Part shown: one piece after another, positions 8,707 to 17,571 of the stretch | Position numbering within the stretch: the stretch's first letter is position 1 | How the letters are laid out: every line of letters starts with the position of its first letter | Source: an uncultured Erysipelotrichaceae bacterium | GTDB lineage: Bacteria > Bacillota_I > Bacilli_A > RFN20 > CAG-826 | Direction: 5' to 3' | NCBI GenBank assembly: GCA_902803375.1 | Contig: CADCPN010000039.1 | Location: 1-33,931 of the forward strand | Length of the DNA: 33,931 nt | Program-made: the position numbers and the translations under genes | Notes under the pieces: generated by a model | Seen by the model: the letters and a program-made list of their open reading frames with translations, nothing else | The model's database searches: none | Told to the model about the DNA's origin: nothing

Positions 8707-10860
8707 ATGCAGGGTAAGTTTATTGGCATCGAAGAGGCGAACAATACTTTTGTTCTGGAAAAATCGTTCTTCCTTACGTCGACCACGCATGCGCGCTTGA
8801 CGGCGACGGCACTTGGCGTTTACTTCTGCCAAATAAACGGAAAGAGGATCGATAAGAGAAAACTCGCCCCTGGCTGGACCTCTTATCCGCATACCCTGCT
8901 TACTCAGACATATGATGTTTCGCCTTTCTTAGCGAAGGGGGAGAACGTCATTACATTTGTCGTTAGCGGAGGCTGGTTTAATTCCGGCCTCGGCTTTAGC
9001 GGCGTCGAGAATCGCTTTAGATATGGAACGAAGTCCGCCATCTTTTTCGAACTCTCCACCGACGCTGATGAAGTGGTGAGCGACCTCTCCATGCGTGCAA
9101 GGGAGAGCGAAATCAAATCCTCCGGGCTCTATGATGGCGAGATTATCGACCTTCTTTCTCCGTGTCAGGAATTAACCCCAATCGAAGTGGAATGGGATAA
9201 AAACACCCTGGTCGAGCAAAAGCATGAACCGATTGTGGCTCAAACGCGTTTGCCCGCATTGAGAAAATTTATTAGTCCCAAAGGCGAGCTCATCTATGAC
9301 TTTGGCCAAAACATCGCTGGAGTCGTTGAGATAAAAACTCCAAATGATTTTAGAGGGAGGATCGTTTTAGGCTTCACCGAGTCGCTTGATCACGGCTGTT
9401 TCTGGAAAGAATGCTCAAGAAGTGCCAAGGCGACGGATGTGATTTCCTGCGAAGGCGAGCACGTCATCACCCCGGAATTTACTTTCCACGGCTTCCGATA
9501 TATGAGGATGGAAGGCGCCGACCTCCCGCTAGAAAACGTCACGGCAATCGCCCTTAGCAGCGCTTTGCGCCGCTTTGGCGAGATCAAAACATCTAATCCG
9601 CTGCTTCAAAAACTGCTGGACAACATCGTCTATACGCAGCGCAACAACAACATCGATATCCCATCCGATTGCCCGCAGCGCGACGAACGAATGGGATGGA
9701 CGGGCGATGCCAACGTCTTCCTGGAAACGATGACGCTCAATTACGACATGAGCGAATTCATGAAGAAGTGGCTTCGCGACATGAGAAGCGATCAGGCGGA
9801 GACGGGTGAGATTTCACAAGTCGTTCCTGATTGCTTGGGGTGGAAAAATACCGCAGCCGCCTGGTGCGATTCCATCGTCATGGTTCCGTGGCAGCTATAC
9901 GAGGACTATGGGGACATCTGCTTCCTAAGCGATAACTTTATTGCCATGAAACGCTATTTAGTCGCTTTTGAAAAGACGATGGTGGATGGCATTGTCGTCA
10001 ACTCTCAGCAATATGGCGACTGGCTTGCCTTAGACCAAGAGCCCGGGTCTAAAGATGATGTCCACGGACGCACCGATCCTTACTATTTAGCGACCGCTTA
10101 TTATCTTGAGATGCTGCGAATTGTTATCGAGGTCTCTCACCTTTTAGGTGATGTGGATTATCAGAAAGAGAAAGAGGGGAGGCGCGCATATGTTTTGTCG
10201 AAATTCCAAGACAAGTATTTTGACAAAGACGGCACTCTTTTGATCGATACGCAGACGGCGATGGCCATCGCTTTGGCCTTTCATCTTGCGCCTGGCAATA
10301 AAGAAGCGGAAGTCGCTGCCGCGTTGCATGAGGACGTCATGAAGCATTCCTACAAAGCCATCGCAGGCATTATGGGCATCAAATACTTGCCTTTTGCCTT
10401 GGCAGATAACGGCTATTGGGATGATGCGGTTAGACTTTTGCTAAACGAAGAGTACCCTGGGTGGCTACATGAAGTTAAATTAGGGGCCACGACAATGTGG
10501 GAAAGGTGGAATTCCATCGGCGAAGACGGCAACCCAAATCCGAGCGGCATGAATAGCCTTGACCATTATTTCTTTGGTTCGATTATGGCGTTTGTCTATC
10601 GCAGGATCTGCGGAGTGAATTTTGTCTCGCCAGGAAGAAAAGAAGTGACGCTAATGCCGCGCTATGCCTCGGGCATCGATCAGATCCATGCGATCTTCCA
10701 TCTCCAGAAAGGCGATCTTGTCTCCGGCTATCGGAAAGAAGAAGGGGACATTATCTACACCTTTGATGTACCGCAGGGCATAAAAGCGTCTTTGCTGTTG
10801 CCCGGCGAAGAAAGCGTTGAGCTGGCCCCAGGCTATTATGAAATTAAAAGAGGGAATTAA
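8707..10860 (+). CDS. GH78 alpha-L-rhamnosidase
   Basis: A 717-residue protein. The N-terminal domain (about 15-90) has the family pattern ALGVYFCQINGKRI…LAPGWTSY, and the (alpha/alpha)6 barrel begins near residue 290. The active-site block SDCPQRDERMGWTGD is complete (D326, E327, D334), as is TMWERW with E599, the second catalytic acid in GH78. A final beta domain contains LMPRYA and SGYR. It should cleave terminal alpha-L-rhamnose. No signal peptide, so the substrate would be an imported oligosaccharide. It is somewhat shorter than the common ~900-residue members, lacking extra N-terminal beta domains. Gap to the upstream gene is 13 bases; the ribosome binding site (TAGGTAGG) is weak. Confidence 0.92.
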   Translation: MQGKFIGIEEANNTFVLEKSFFLTSTTHARLTATALGVYFCQINGKRIDKRKLAPGWTSYPHTLLTQTYDVSPFLAKGENVITFVVSGGWFNSGLGFSGVENRFRYGTKSAIFFELSTDADEVVSDLSMRARESEIKSSGLYDGEIIDLLSPCQELTPIEVEWDKNTLVEQKHEPIVAQTRLPALRKFISPKGELIYDFGQNIAGVVEIKTPNDFRGRIVLGFTESLDHGCFWKECSRSAKATDVISCEGEHVITPEFTFHGFRYMRMEGADLPLENVTAIALSSALRRFGEIKTSNPLLQKLLDNIVYTQRNNNIDIPSDCPQRDERMGWTGDANVFLETMTLNYDMSEFMKKWLRDMRSDQAETGEISQVVPDCLGWKNTAAAWCDSIVMVPWQLYEDYGDICFLSDNFIAMKRYLVAFEKTMVDGIVVNSQQYGDWLALDQEPGSKDDVHGRTDPYYLATAYYLEMLRIVIEVSHLLGDVDYQKEKEGRRAYVLSKFQDKYFDKDGTLLIDTQTAMAIALAFHLAPGNKEAEVAAALHEDVMKHSYKAIAGIMGIKYLPFALADNGYWDDAVRLLLNEEYPGWLHEVKLGATTMWERWNSIGEDGNPNPSGMNSLDHYFFGSIMAFVYRRICGVNFVSPGRKEVTLMPRYASGIDQIHAIFHLQKGDLVSGYRKEEGDIIYTFDVPQGIKASLLLPGEESVELAPGYYEIKRGN

Positions 10861-10865
10861 CTCTT

Positions 10866-12485
10866 ATGCTATATAAAGAATTAAAAGTATTGAGCGAATA
10901 TGAAGGAGATACCTTTTACGAATGCTCGCAAACTGTCCTAGACATCTATCCGCAAGATTGCGTCGTTTTAAACAATCCAGCTTATTCTTGCTGCAAAGAA
11001 AGCCATGATTCCAACACGCGGATGGACGTAGTTTTCTACGTAAAGAACAAGAAGAACATCGTTTTCGACTTCAAAGGGGCAATCCTTAGGCTGCATGGCC
11101 TCATGCAGCCGTTCATCTTCGATGGATGCGAGAATGTGACGGTGAAGAATGTTATTGTGCAGTTTACCCGCCCCTTCACGACGGAAATTGAGGTAATCCA
11201 TTCCGAAAAAACCTGTTTGCGAGGACGCCTAAGCAAAAATACGCCCTGTGAGGTTGATGAAGAGGGACGACTTATTCCGATTGGCGAGAATTATCGCTGT
11301 GAAATTCTTGATAAGGCCCCGGTGTTTTTAGAAGCCTTCTTGCATGATGAGACTCACCGTGGGGACGGCTTGAGCCTAGTCATCTTTGGCAAACATCCAA
11401 CCCCTGACCCCAAACTTCCTTGGCTCGCATATACAAGCCATCTTACCGCGCGTTTTGATGGCGAAGATATTTTGCTTGAAGGAGATAATGTCCCCCTTGT
11501 CCGCGACGACGCCATTGTTGCGATCAACCATGAGACCCGCCGCTATTCGACCGCGTATTTCCTTGAGTGCATAAACGTCCGCATCGAGAATTTCCGCTTA
11601 GTGGATGGCCCGGGCATGGGCATCCTCCCTTTCCGCTGCAAAAACGTCTATATTGACGGCCTTAACATGGGGTACGACCAATATTCCCTTGGCGTCACTT
11701 GCAATTGCGCGGATGCGATTCACGCGGTTAGCTGCTCTGGCGATTTCGTTATCAGGAACAGCGTAATCGGGGGAATGCTTGACGATGCGCTAAACATACA
11801 CAGCAATTTCTTCCAATACGTTTCTAGCGATGGCAACAGGATCAAGGTTGTCAACAAAGGCTCGGTCTGCAAAGAGTACCGCATCTTCGCCAAAGGCGAT
11901 TCCATTCGCATTTCTAAGCCGAATACCGTTGAGCAGGTTGGCGATGACTATAAGATTACGGGCATCGAACGAATCGATGACACCCACTTCTGGTTCGTTT
12001 GCGACAAAAAGGTCCCCGCTTTTGAGGAAGGGTCTCTTGTGGAAAACATTTCCACGCAGCCAAACGTTCTCATCGAGAATTGTCGCTTCCAGAACGGAAA
12101 TACGCATCTGAGGTTCCAATCGCGCGGCAATATCGTGATGAAGGATTGCGATTGCCAGCTGGAGGTGTTGCTGACAGGCGATACCAACTATTGGTATGAG
12201 TCTAGCCCGTGCGAAAACATGTTAATCGAGAACGTTAAATTTAGCGGCTGGCTCGGCAACATTCTTGTAATCCCGGAATTTAAGGCAACCGATGCCGCAA
12301 AGTATTACCACAAGAATCTAACGGTTAAGGACTGTTCGTTTGAACTAAGCAATGTTTTAGAAGGGCGAAACCTTGAACATCTCCTATTTGAGAATAACGT
12401 TAATTCTAAGGGTGAGAAAATGACGATAACCCTGACTGCTTCCGGAGTAATAGAGGCCGAAAATGCCGAGATTATCAGGAAATAA
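10866..12485 (+). CDS. Right-handed beta-helix protein, GH110-like (alpha-1,3-galactosidase)
   Basis: A 539-residue protein built of short parallel beta-helix turns (NVTVKNVIV, NVRIENFRLV, NVYIDGLNM, DFVIRNSVI, NVLIENCRF). The segment with DAIH (D283) followed 23 residues later by MLDDALNIH (D306, D307) matches, as I remember the family, the acid triad of GH110, inverting alpha-galactosidases that act on alpha-1,3-galactose in B-antigen-like and similar glycans. Members I know are mostly secreted and larger; this one has no signal peptide. It sits two genes after the GH109-like enzyme, with the GH78 gene between, so the operon pairs alpha-GalNAc- and alpha-Gal-removing families. Other beta-helix families (GH28, PL) are less likely because of the DD motif. 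Family call is moderate. Confidence 0.65.
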   Translation: MLYKELKVLSEYEGDTFYECSQTVLDIYPQDCVVLNNPAYSCCKESHDSNTRMDVVFYVKNKKNIVFDFKGAILRLHGLMQPFIFDGCENVTVKNVIVQFTRPFTTEIEVIHSEKTCLRGRLSKNTPCEVDEEGRLIPIGENYRCEILDKAPVFLEAFLHDETHRGDGLSLVIFGKHPTPDPKLPWLAYTSHLTARFDGEDILLEGDNVPLVRDDAIVAINHETRRYSTAYFLECINVRIENFRLVDGPGMGILPFRCKNVYIDGLNMGYDQYSLGVTCNCADAIHAVSCSGDFVIRNSVIGGMLDDALNIHSNFFQYVSSDGNRIKVVNKGSVCKEYRIFAKGDSIRISKPNTVEQVGDDYKITGIERIDDTHFWFVCDKKVPAFEEGSLVENISTQPNVLIENCRFQNGNTHLRFQSRGNIVMKDCDCQLEVLLTGDTNYWYESSPCENMLIENVKFSGWLGNILVIPEFKATDAAKYYHKNLTVKDCSFELSNVLEGRNLEHLLFENNVNSKGEKMTITLTASGVIEAENAEIIRK

Positions 12486-12489
12486 AAAA

Positions 12490-13749
12490 ATGTTAACTTT
12501 GGCGATTGTGGGCTTTGGAAGCCGTGGCAGGATGTTTGCCGATTTAATAAGCCAAGACAAACGCGTTAAGCTTGTTGCCGTCGCTGATGTAAGCGAAAGC
12601 GCCATAAAGGTAGCAAAGGAAAAATATCAGCTTCCGGAGGAAGCGCTGTTTTCTTCGGCGGAGGAGTTTTTCTCAAAAGGAAAAATCGCAGATGCCTTAT
12701 TCCTATGCACTCAGGATGCCGAGCATTACGAAATGGCGATGAAGGCGTTACGACTTGGCTATGACATCTGCTTAGAAAAACCAGCGGCCGTGACGGAAAA
12801 ACAATGCATTGCCATTCGCGAGCAGGCCAATAGGCTTGGCCGCAAGGTGATGCTGACGCACGTCTTGCGCTATGCGCCGTTTTATCAGTACATTCGCCAA
12901 GCGATTCTGCAGAAGAGGATTGGCGAGGTCGTCACCATCAATCAAACCGAGAACATCGCATACTGGCATTTTGCGCTCAGCTATGTTCGCGGGCCTTGGC
13001 GGAACATGGAAGAGAGCAGCCCCACAATTATCGCCAAATGCTGCCATGATCTCGACATCATCCGTTGGCTCCTTGGCGAGAAGTGCGTATCCGTTTCCTC
13101 GTATGGGGGACTTTATTACTATAACAGAGACCATGCGCCGAAAGGCTCGGCTTGCTTCTGCGCGGACTGCGATGAAAAAGTGCGTGAATCTTGCTTATAT
13201 AACGCCTATAAGATTTACCCGGAAAGGCTGAAATATTCGGTACTCGGCGGTACGGCCCAATACGTTGGACGCGATATCAAAAAGATCATCGATAACCGCG
13301 AAGGCACGATTTCTCGCTGCGTTTTCCATGGCGACAACGATGCCGTTGATCACCAAGTCGTAAATATGCAGTTCGAGAACGGGAAAACCGCACACTTAAC
13401 CATGACGGCATTCTCGCAACGTTGCTACCGCTATATCAAAGTTCATGGGACCGAAGGCGAAATCGAAGGAGACGTTGACTCCGGAATCTTGACTTACACT
13501 CGTTTTGGGCAAGAGCCAATCCAAATTAACGTCGAGCAGGAGAAGACCTTTAACAAAGACGCGATTGCGCTAGCTGGAGGGCACGGAGGCGGAGACTATT
13601 ATTTGTTCAACGATTTCATCGATTACGTCACCGTGAATTCAAAAAGCCCGACTAGGACGACGATCGATGATTCCATGGAATCTCATATCATGGGCTTTAA
13701 GGCGGAAGAAAGCCGCCTCCATGATGGAAAGGTCATGAAGATAAAATGA
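12490..13749 (+). CDS. Gfo/Idh/MocA oxidoreductase with cysteine cluster
   Basis: A 419-residue Rossmann protein starting MLTLAIVGFGSRGRM, with the usual active-site ECKP-type motif intact as CLEKPAAVT (E96-K97-P98). That suggests a true NAD(P)-dependent sugar dehydrogenase or epimerising enzyme rather than a GH109-type hydrolase. An insert after HDLDIIRWLLG contains four cysteines (ACFCADCDEKVRESCLY), probably a structural metal site seen in one branch of the family. An upstream ATG at 12463 would add nine residues and overlap the previous gene by 23 bases with GAGG as ribosome binding site. The ATG at 12490 fits the fold better. The ATGA at its end couples it to the GH43 gene. Substrate unknown; NAD-dependent glycosidase activity is possible. 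Confidence 0.8.
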   Translation: MLTLAIVGFGSRGRMFADLISQDKRVKLVAVADVSESAIKVAKEKYQLPEEALFSSAEEFFSKGKIADALFLCTQDAEHYEMAMKALRLGYDICLEKPAAVTEKQCIAIREQANRLGRKVMLTHVLRYAPFYQYIRQAILQKRIGEVVTINQTENIAYWHFALSYVRGPWRNMEESSPTIIAKCCHDLDIIRWLLGEKCVSVSSYGGLYYYNRDHAPKGSACFCADCDEKVRESCLYNAYKIYPERLKYSVLGGTAQYVGRDIKKIIDNREGTISRCVFHGDNDAVDHQVVNMQFENGKTAHLTMTAFSQRCYRYIKVHGTEGEIEGDVDSGILTYTRFGQEPIQINVEQEKTFNKDAIALAGGHGGGDYYLFNDFIDYVTVNSKSPTRTTIDDSMESHIMGFKAEESRLHDGKVMKIK

Positions 13750-14597
13750 AAAGAGAAGAGCTGCGCATTCGCGATCCTTTTGTTTACAAAGAAGACGGGG
13801 TCTACTATGTCTTAGGAACGACCGGGGATGATCCCTGGGGCGTCGGGAGCGATTTCGCATTGTATAGAACGAAGAATTTCTCTGAGCTCGAATTCGTTGC
13901 TAACTTGGTGGAGCCAAATACGCTTGAGGGGTATAGCAACCGCTGGGCGCCAGAGCTCCATCGCTATCGCGGGGAGTATATTCTTATCGTCTCGTTGTTT
14001 AGAGAAGATCTAGGGCGTGGCTCGATGATCTTGACTTCATCCTCTCTCGATAAGCCCTTTACGCCTTTAACGGGAGAATACATTACCCCCGCCCATTGGG
14101 GCTGCTTAGATGCGACCTTATTCGTCAGCGATGGCGTTCCCTACCTTTGCTTTTCCAACGAATGGACCACACCGATTAGCCAAGATGGCGATGGCAGTCT
14201 TTTCATCGCGCGCTTAAGCGATGATTTGACTCGTCTTGAAGAAACGCCGAAAAAGATTATTTCGGGCAAGAACTCCAATATCGCAATTGAGGTTTCTGGC
14301 TTCGGGCACACAGGCTTTATTGCCGAGGGCCCGTGGCTTTATGAAAAAGATGGCAAGGTTATTCTCCTTTGGTCGACGATTACGAAAACCGGGTATTCTG
14401 TTGTCAAAAGCTTAGCTTCAAATCCGTATGGCCCTTATGGCGACACCCATGTCATATTCGAAAAAGATGGCGGGCATTGTATGATGTTCACGCCTTTTGA
14501 CGGCAAGGAACTGCTCACGTTGCATCAGCCAAACGTTACGCCAAATGAAAGAATGCAGATATATACCTTTATCGAGCTGCTTAAAAATGAAAATTAA
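13746..14597 (+). CDS. GH43-type glycosidase (five-bladed propeller)
   Basis: A compact 283-residue protein with the three acidic GH43 positions in order: RDPF (D10, general base), GCLDATLF (D122, pKa modulator) and AEGPW (E194, general acid). Repeated blade motifs such as YYVLGTT and YLCFSNEW are visible. GH43 enzymes remove alpha-L-arabinofuranose, beta-xylose or, in some subfamilies, beta-galactose. No signal peptide and no extra beta-sandwich domain, so it is a minimal intracellular exo-enzyme. The start overlaps the previous stop by 4 bases and the end overlaps the next gene by 11. The exact sugar cannot be told from sequence by eye. Confidence 0.85.
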   Translation: MKREELRIRDPFVYKEDGVYYVLGTTGDDPWGVGSDFALYRTKNFSELEFVANLVEPNTLEGYSNRWAPELHRYRGEYILIVSLFREDLGRGSMILTSSSLDKPFTPLTGEYITPAHWGCLDATLFVSDGVPYLCFSNEWTTPISQDGDGSLFIARLSDDLTRLEETPKKIISGKNSNIAIEVSGFGHTGFIAEGPWLYEKDGKVILLWSTITKTGYSVVKSLASNPYGPYGDTHVIFEKDGGHCMMFTPFDGKELLTLHQPNVTPNERMQIYTFIELLKNEN

Positions 14598-16581
14598 AGT
14601 TATAAAGAACAACGACGAAGTTCGTTTTGTGGATTCTAGAGACGGCCGCTGCATTTTCAACCAGGGCAGCCTCTCCGTTGCCTACACCTTGAAAAGCGAG
14701 GATGTGACGAAAGGGGTTCGCTACAATGGCTGTTCGCCTTATGAAGACCATAGCGATCCCTTGATTCTTACTTCCTCCAACGCCAACGCGCTGCTATCGA
14801 AAAAGCTCAAAGCGAAAGTAGAGCTGGAAGACGTGGAAAATGGCGTCGTCGTTTCCCTTGACTGCGAAAGCGAATTGATAAGCGAGCTAGGGCTGAACCT
14901 TCCTTTGGATTTCATGGGGAAAACCGGTTCGGACCATTACATGCATCAATATTTGTTCTCTAGCCCTTATCGGAGCGAGGATGAACGTTATAAATACTGC
15001 TATTTAGAAAAGCCGGATGGAAATAACCTGTTTGTTCTGTTCTTGTCGGAAGCAGATGGCTGGAAGATGGATTATTCCCCTTATGTTGGCGGACATTACT
15101 TCGTTAATCTGCAAATTCTCGCCAATTTTGACCGCGCATATGGAACAGGCTCTGCTCGCACTAAGCTAAAAATAGCGTTATTGGCCGTCTCTTCCATTGA
15201 GGAAGGCGTTAATTTGGCGACAAAGATGCTGCACGTCCCCGCTGCCATTTATCGGCTGAGCTATACCTTTGATGGCACCGCAAAGATCGAAGTGGTCGGC
15301 CATTGCGACAAGGCGGTCGTGAAATATGACAACGGCGAGACCGCGGTTGTATTTCCTGAAAACGGGAAAGTCACCATCCATAACGCATGTCGCAAGACCT
15401 ATGTAATTCCCTTTTTTGGCCAAACCCAAGGAATGGATTGCTCGATCTGGGGCTATGGGGACCTTGATAAGGAATGGGAAAAAGTAGCGGAGCACATCGC
15501 GACGTCCGGCCTTTTTCCGACGAAGGATAATGCCTGCGAAGGCTCATGCTATGTTTCGACCTTGCTGCGCTTCATGCTTAAGCATGGACGCCGCAAGGAA
15601 ATGGACAAAATCATCAGCGAGTTCATGGAGACGTTTTTGACCACCGACGAGAGCAAAGCCGTAACAAGGCTAACCATTTTCGACAAGCCTCAAAACGGGT
15701 ATCCCGCCTACCACGAATACAACGCATGCCGGATTCAAGAGCAGATGTTTGGAATCACCATCCTTTTGGATGCCTATCGGCTATATGGCGATGAACGTTA
15801 CTATACCTATGCGGTAAACGCCTTGAACACCATTCTTGACACCTATCAGAAGGAAGACGGCAGGATTGAAACGCCCCATATTGGAAAGATGGAAGATTAC
15901 TCGACGGTTTGCTGTCTGATAATTCCGATCGTGGATATGTCGCTATTCGTTAAAGATAGAGATCCCGCCCTGTCAGAAAGATATCGCAAAGCGGCCAAAT
16001 CACTGGCTAGCTATATCAATAACCGCGGCTTCCATTTCCCGACGGAAGGCGGGGACACCGATTTGGCGGAAGAGCAGATGGAGGATGGCTCCATCTCCTG
16101 TTCAGCGCTGTCGCTTTTGTATTATTGCGCCCGCATCGAAGTCGTTCCCGAATTCGTGGAAATGGCTAAGAAGATTTTAGATTTCCACGAAACGTGGATG
16201 ATGAAGACCTTTGACTGCAACGTCTATCGCTCTTCTTTGAGATGGTGGGAAACGCGCTGGGAAGGCGACGAAGATGGACCGGCCCTATGCTGCGGCCACG
16301 GTTGGACGATTTGGCGCGCCGAAGCGGACTATTGGTACTACGTGATAACCGGAGATCAAAAAGCCTTGTCCAATGCCCTTTCCTCCTTTACCAGCAACTT
16401 TGCCAAAGTGGATAAAGAGGGACGAGAGCGGGCGATTTACCAAATGGACTACATCACGGGAGGCGGCTTTTCGGAAAAGGATGGGATTCGTTACGAAATC
16501 GCACCACGTTTCCCAAGAAAAGAAGATAGGAGTACTTCCTATTACGTTTGGATCCGCGCGGCGGAGACTATTCTGAAATAG
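14587..16581 (+). CDS. Unrecognised protein, probable (alpha/alpha)-barrel glycosidase
   Basis: I chose the ATG at 14587 (664 residues); a longer frame from 14497 only adds a shadow of the GH43 gene. Residues 1-250 look beta-rich, like the N-terminal sandwich of barrel glycosidases. From about 300 on, helices alternate with motifs typical of (alpha/alpha)6 barrels: YHEYNACRIQEQMFG, LLDAYRLYGDERYY, a DGRIETP loop, and a highly acidic aromatic block around residues 540-580 (RWWETRWEGDEDG, then CCGHGWTIWRAEADYWYY). That block, with several Glu, Asp and Trp, is a good active-site candidate. I cannot assign a GH or PL family. Its place inside a glycosidase operon argues for glycan cleavage. No signal peptide. 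Confidence 0.75.
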   Translation: MKIKVIKNNDEVRFVDSRDGRCIFNQGSLSVAYTLKSEDVTKGVRYNGCSPYEDHSDPLILTSSNANALLSKKLKAKVELEDVENGVVVSLDCESELISELGLNLPLDFMGKTGSDHYMHQYLFSSPYRSEDERYKYCYLEKPDGNNLFVLFLSEADGWKMDYSPYVGGHYFVNLQILANFDRAYGTGSARTKLKIALLAVSSIEEGVNLATKMLHVPAAIYRLSYTFDGTAKIEVVGHCDKAVVKYDNGETAVVFPENGKVTIHNACRKTYVIPFFGQTQGMDCSIWGYGDLDKEWEKVAEHIATSGLFPTKDNACEGSCYVSTLLRFMLKHGRRKEMDKIISEFMETFLTTDESKAVTRLTIFDKPQNGYPAYHEYNACRIQEQMFGITILLDAYRLYGDERYYTYAVNALNTILDTYQKEDGRIETPHIGKMEDYSTVCCLIIPIVDMSLFVKDRDPALSERYRKAAKSLASYINNRGFHFPTEGGDTDLAEEQMEDGSISCSALSLLYYCARIEVVPEFVEMAKKILDFHETWMMKTFDCNVYRSSLRWWETRWEGDEDGPALCCGHGWTIWRAEADYWYYVITGDQKALSNALSSFTSNFAKVDKEGRERAIYQMDYITGGGFSEKDGIRYEIAPRFPRKEDRSTSYYVWIRAAETILK

Positions 16582-16635
16582 GTTTATAAATCTACGAGCC
16601 TCATTTAATGGAATCGGAAATAACAAGGAGCAAAT

Positions 16636-17460
16636 ATGATTAACAGCAAACGCATCCATCTTAAGGACATCTATAACCTTGAAGGCGGCGAATTGGATAT
16701 TATGGCTTTGCCATACCCCTTTGATGGAGAGGTTGATGCATTGCCTTGGTCAAGACCGGCCATGATCGTCGTTCCTGGTGGCGCCTACCAAATGGTGTCT
16801 GAGCGCGAGGCCGATATTGTCGGCACGCGGTATCTATCTTTGGGCTACCAGGTATTTGTTTTGCGCTATAACTACGCCCCTATTTCACATTACCCTGAGC
16901 CTTTGCTTGAACTTGCATCGAGCGTGGATTACATCAGGCATCACGCAAAGGAGCTGCATGTCGATCCAGAGCGCATCTTCGCGGTGGGCTTTTCCGCGGG
17001 CGGACATCTCGTGGGCGATTTGGCCGCGGAATGGAGCTTGCTGAAGGAAAGACATGGCTTTGAGGGCGACGCGAAGATCAATGGAATCGTCTTGGCATAT
17101 CCTGTTGTCTATCCGGAGGGCCATCCGCTGACCTTCGCCAATTGCCTTGGAGGGAAAAAACTTGAGGATTACCCTTGGCTAAGCTTGGATACTTCGGTTT
17201 CGAAGCATAATCCTCCCGCCTTCATTTGGAGCACGAACGAAGACACGTTGGTGCCGTGCGAGAATTCTTTGAAATACGCCCTGGCTCTTCGCAAGGCCAA
17301 AATCAAATTCCAGTTGTGCGTTTACCCCTATGGAGAGCATGGCCTCTCCACGGCGGAAGAGGAGATCAACGAACGTTATTACCCGCAGGGCTCTTGGGAA
17401 TCCGCTAAACGCTGGATCGATGAAAGCGATGCCTTTCTTCGCAGTCTGAAGTCTAAGTAA
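16636..17460 (+). CDS. Alpha/beta-hydrolase, probable carbohydrate esterase
   Basis: A 274-residue alpha/beta-hydrolase of the acetyl-xylan-esterase-like/BD-FAE type. It has VPGGAY (oxyanion loop), GFSAGGH with nucleophile S120, and the late acid-base pair D203 (STNEDTLVP) and H235 (YGEHGLS). Such enzymes remove acetyl or similar esters from sugars, which would let the exo-glycosidases of the operon proceed. No signal peptide. A good AAGGAG ribosome binding site lies 6 bases upstream, and the 54-base gap to the previous gene is the longest among the nine enzyme genes. It is the last gene of the enzyme operon. Confidence 0.85.
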   Translation: MINSKRIHLKDIYNLEGGELDIMALPYPFDGEVDALPWSRPAMIVVPGGAYQMVSEREADIVGTRYLSLGYQVFVLRYNYAPISHYPEPLLELASSVDYIRHHAKELHVDPERIFAVGFSAGGHLVGDLAAEWSLLKERHGFEGDAKINGIVLAYPVVYPEGHPLTFANCLGGKKLEDYPWLSLDTSVSKHNPPAFIWSTNEDTLVPCENSLKYALALRKAKIKFQLCVYPYGEHGLSTAEEEINERYYPQGSWESAKRWIDESDAFLRSLKSK

Positions 17461-17482
17461 CGATGAAAGAGAATGTTAAAAA

Positions 17483-17507
17483 TCACCGTCTTGGGCGATG
17501 ACTTTTT
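17483..17507 (+). terminator. Probable terminator of the glycosidase operon
   Basis: TCACCG (17483-17488) pairs with CGATGA (17496-17501), with one mismatch, and is followed by TTTTT (17503-17507). It lies between the end of the esterase gene and the convergent AraC gene. The stem is short, so strength is doubtful. Confidence 0.4.
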
Positions 17508-17571
17508 CCCTGTCGAGGTTTTCTTCGCAGTCGAATATAGCTCTATTTTAGAAGATGGACTTCCGAAGAGA

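Noticed and set aside
10866..12485. Polygalacturonase (GH28) or pectate lyase for the beta-helix protein
   Set aside because: The typical GH28 NTD/DD/GHG/RIK set is not seen; the DAIH and DDALNIH spacing fits GH110 better.
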